Below, one piece after another: positions 63,879-64,000 of a DNA stretch of 64,000 nucleotides; position 1 is the stretch's first letter, and each line of letters opens with the position of its first letter. The stretch is from Maribacter sp. (GTDB lineage: Bacteria > Bacteroidota > Bacteroidia > Flavobacteriales > Flavobacteriaceae). The stretch is taken from assembly GCA_002749285.1 (NCBI GenBank), contig PDPR01000013.1, positions 378 to 64,377 of the forward strand, written 5' to 3'. Position numbers and translations under genes: made by a program. The notes under the pieces are model-generated. The model was given only the letters and a program-made list of their open reading frames with translations. It did not search any database and was not told the DNA's origin.

Positions 63879-63989
63879 TTATTTAAAGTTTTAATTTCCC
63901 TATTAATGCACTAGAATGATCTGCACCTGTTTGAAAGGGGGTATCCTTAAAATTTTAATCTTAACCTATAAGGTTTTATCTTTATGGGG

Positions 63990-63997
63990 CAAAGTTA
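63990..63997 (-). promoter_or_regulatory. Candidate -7 promoter element upstream of gldB
   Basis: On the minus strand TAACTTTG, an exact TAnnTTTG, 112 nt before the gldB ATG and 3 nt from the window end, so the -33 part cannot be seen. Confidence 0.35.
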
Positions 63998-64000
63998 ATT

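Noticed and set aside
1..64000. Defence system, prophage, secondary-metabolite cluster or integrated element
   Set aside because: No restriction enzymes, phage structural genes, toxin-antitoxin pairs, transposases or PKS/NRPS genes are visible; apart from the eroded scar at 38.3-38.9 kb the genes are core and in conserved order.

Overview
The window looks like chromosomal DNA from a marine member of the Flavobacteriaceae (phylum Bacteroidota). Four things support this. It carries type IX secretion (T9SS) and gliding genes: a type B sorting domain, the T9SS plug protein, PorT, GldB and GldC. It has a complete Na+-translocating NADH:quinone reductase operon. Its primary sigma factor is the short Bacteroidota type. 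Many genes are preceded by the Bacteroidota promoter element TAnnTTTG rather than a standard -10 box. I cannot name the genus from the sequence alone.

Layout. 1-3.5 kb: three co-directional genes for secreted, fibre-like surface proteins, the first cut by the window edge and the third carrying a T9SS type B sorting domain. 3.7-5.6 kb: a Tat-type M15 D,D-carboxypeptidase, a clearly decayed M48 metalloprotease pseudogene, and a 55-residue membrane miniprotein with its own promoter and terminator. 5.8-9.1 kb: gpmI, map and a methyltransferase. 9.0-16.7 kb (minus strand): nqrABCDEF followed by a small conserved gene and apbE, which encodes the flavin transferase needed to mature NqrB and NqrC. 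16.8-24.3 kb: T9SS plug protein, a decayed membrane-protein gene, apaG, pruA, rsmG (minus), a fatty acid desaturase and an aspartate aminotransferase. 24.3-27.2 kb (minus): trkH-trkA potassium uptake. 27.4-34.3 kb: menG/ubiE, porT, a TrmH-type rRNA methyltransferase (minus), a TamL-like BamA-family lipoprotein, fba and accD. 34.3-38.1 kb: rpsO, pnp and rpoD. 38.3-38.9 kb: a scar with an integrase N-terminal fragment and unidentified coding debris. 39-43 kb: a VF530-family gene, trmL, rpe, ypdA and a sugar/H+ symporter (minus).

43.3-59.4 kb (minus) is the division and cell wall (dcw) cluster in the order mraZ-rsmH-ftsL-ftsI-murE-mraY-murD-ftsW-murG-murC-ftsQ-ftsA-ftsZ, followed by yqeY and a tRNA-Arg(TCG). 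murF and ddl are not in it. Three exact-period 10-bp repeats upstream of mraZ look like MraZ boxes. 59.6-64 kb: an alpha/beta hydrolase and engB (divergent from mraZ), an atypical phosphofructokinase, and gldC-gldB (minus).

Most of the window is housekeeping. I do not see a defence island, prophage, CRISPR array or biosynthetic cluster. The least explained parts are the fibre-like secreted trio at the left edge, several small or decayed genes (M48, the 18.1-18.5 kb remnant, the 38.3-38.9 kb scar), and lineage-specific changes in otherwise conserved enzymes: AccD without its zinc ribbon, an SGET flavinylation site in NqrB, an extended NqrE tail and a very long FtsZ tail.
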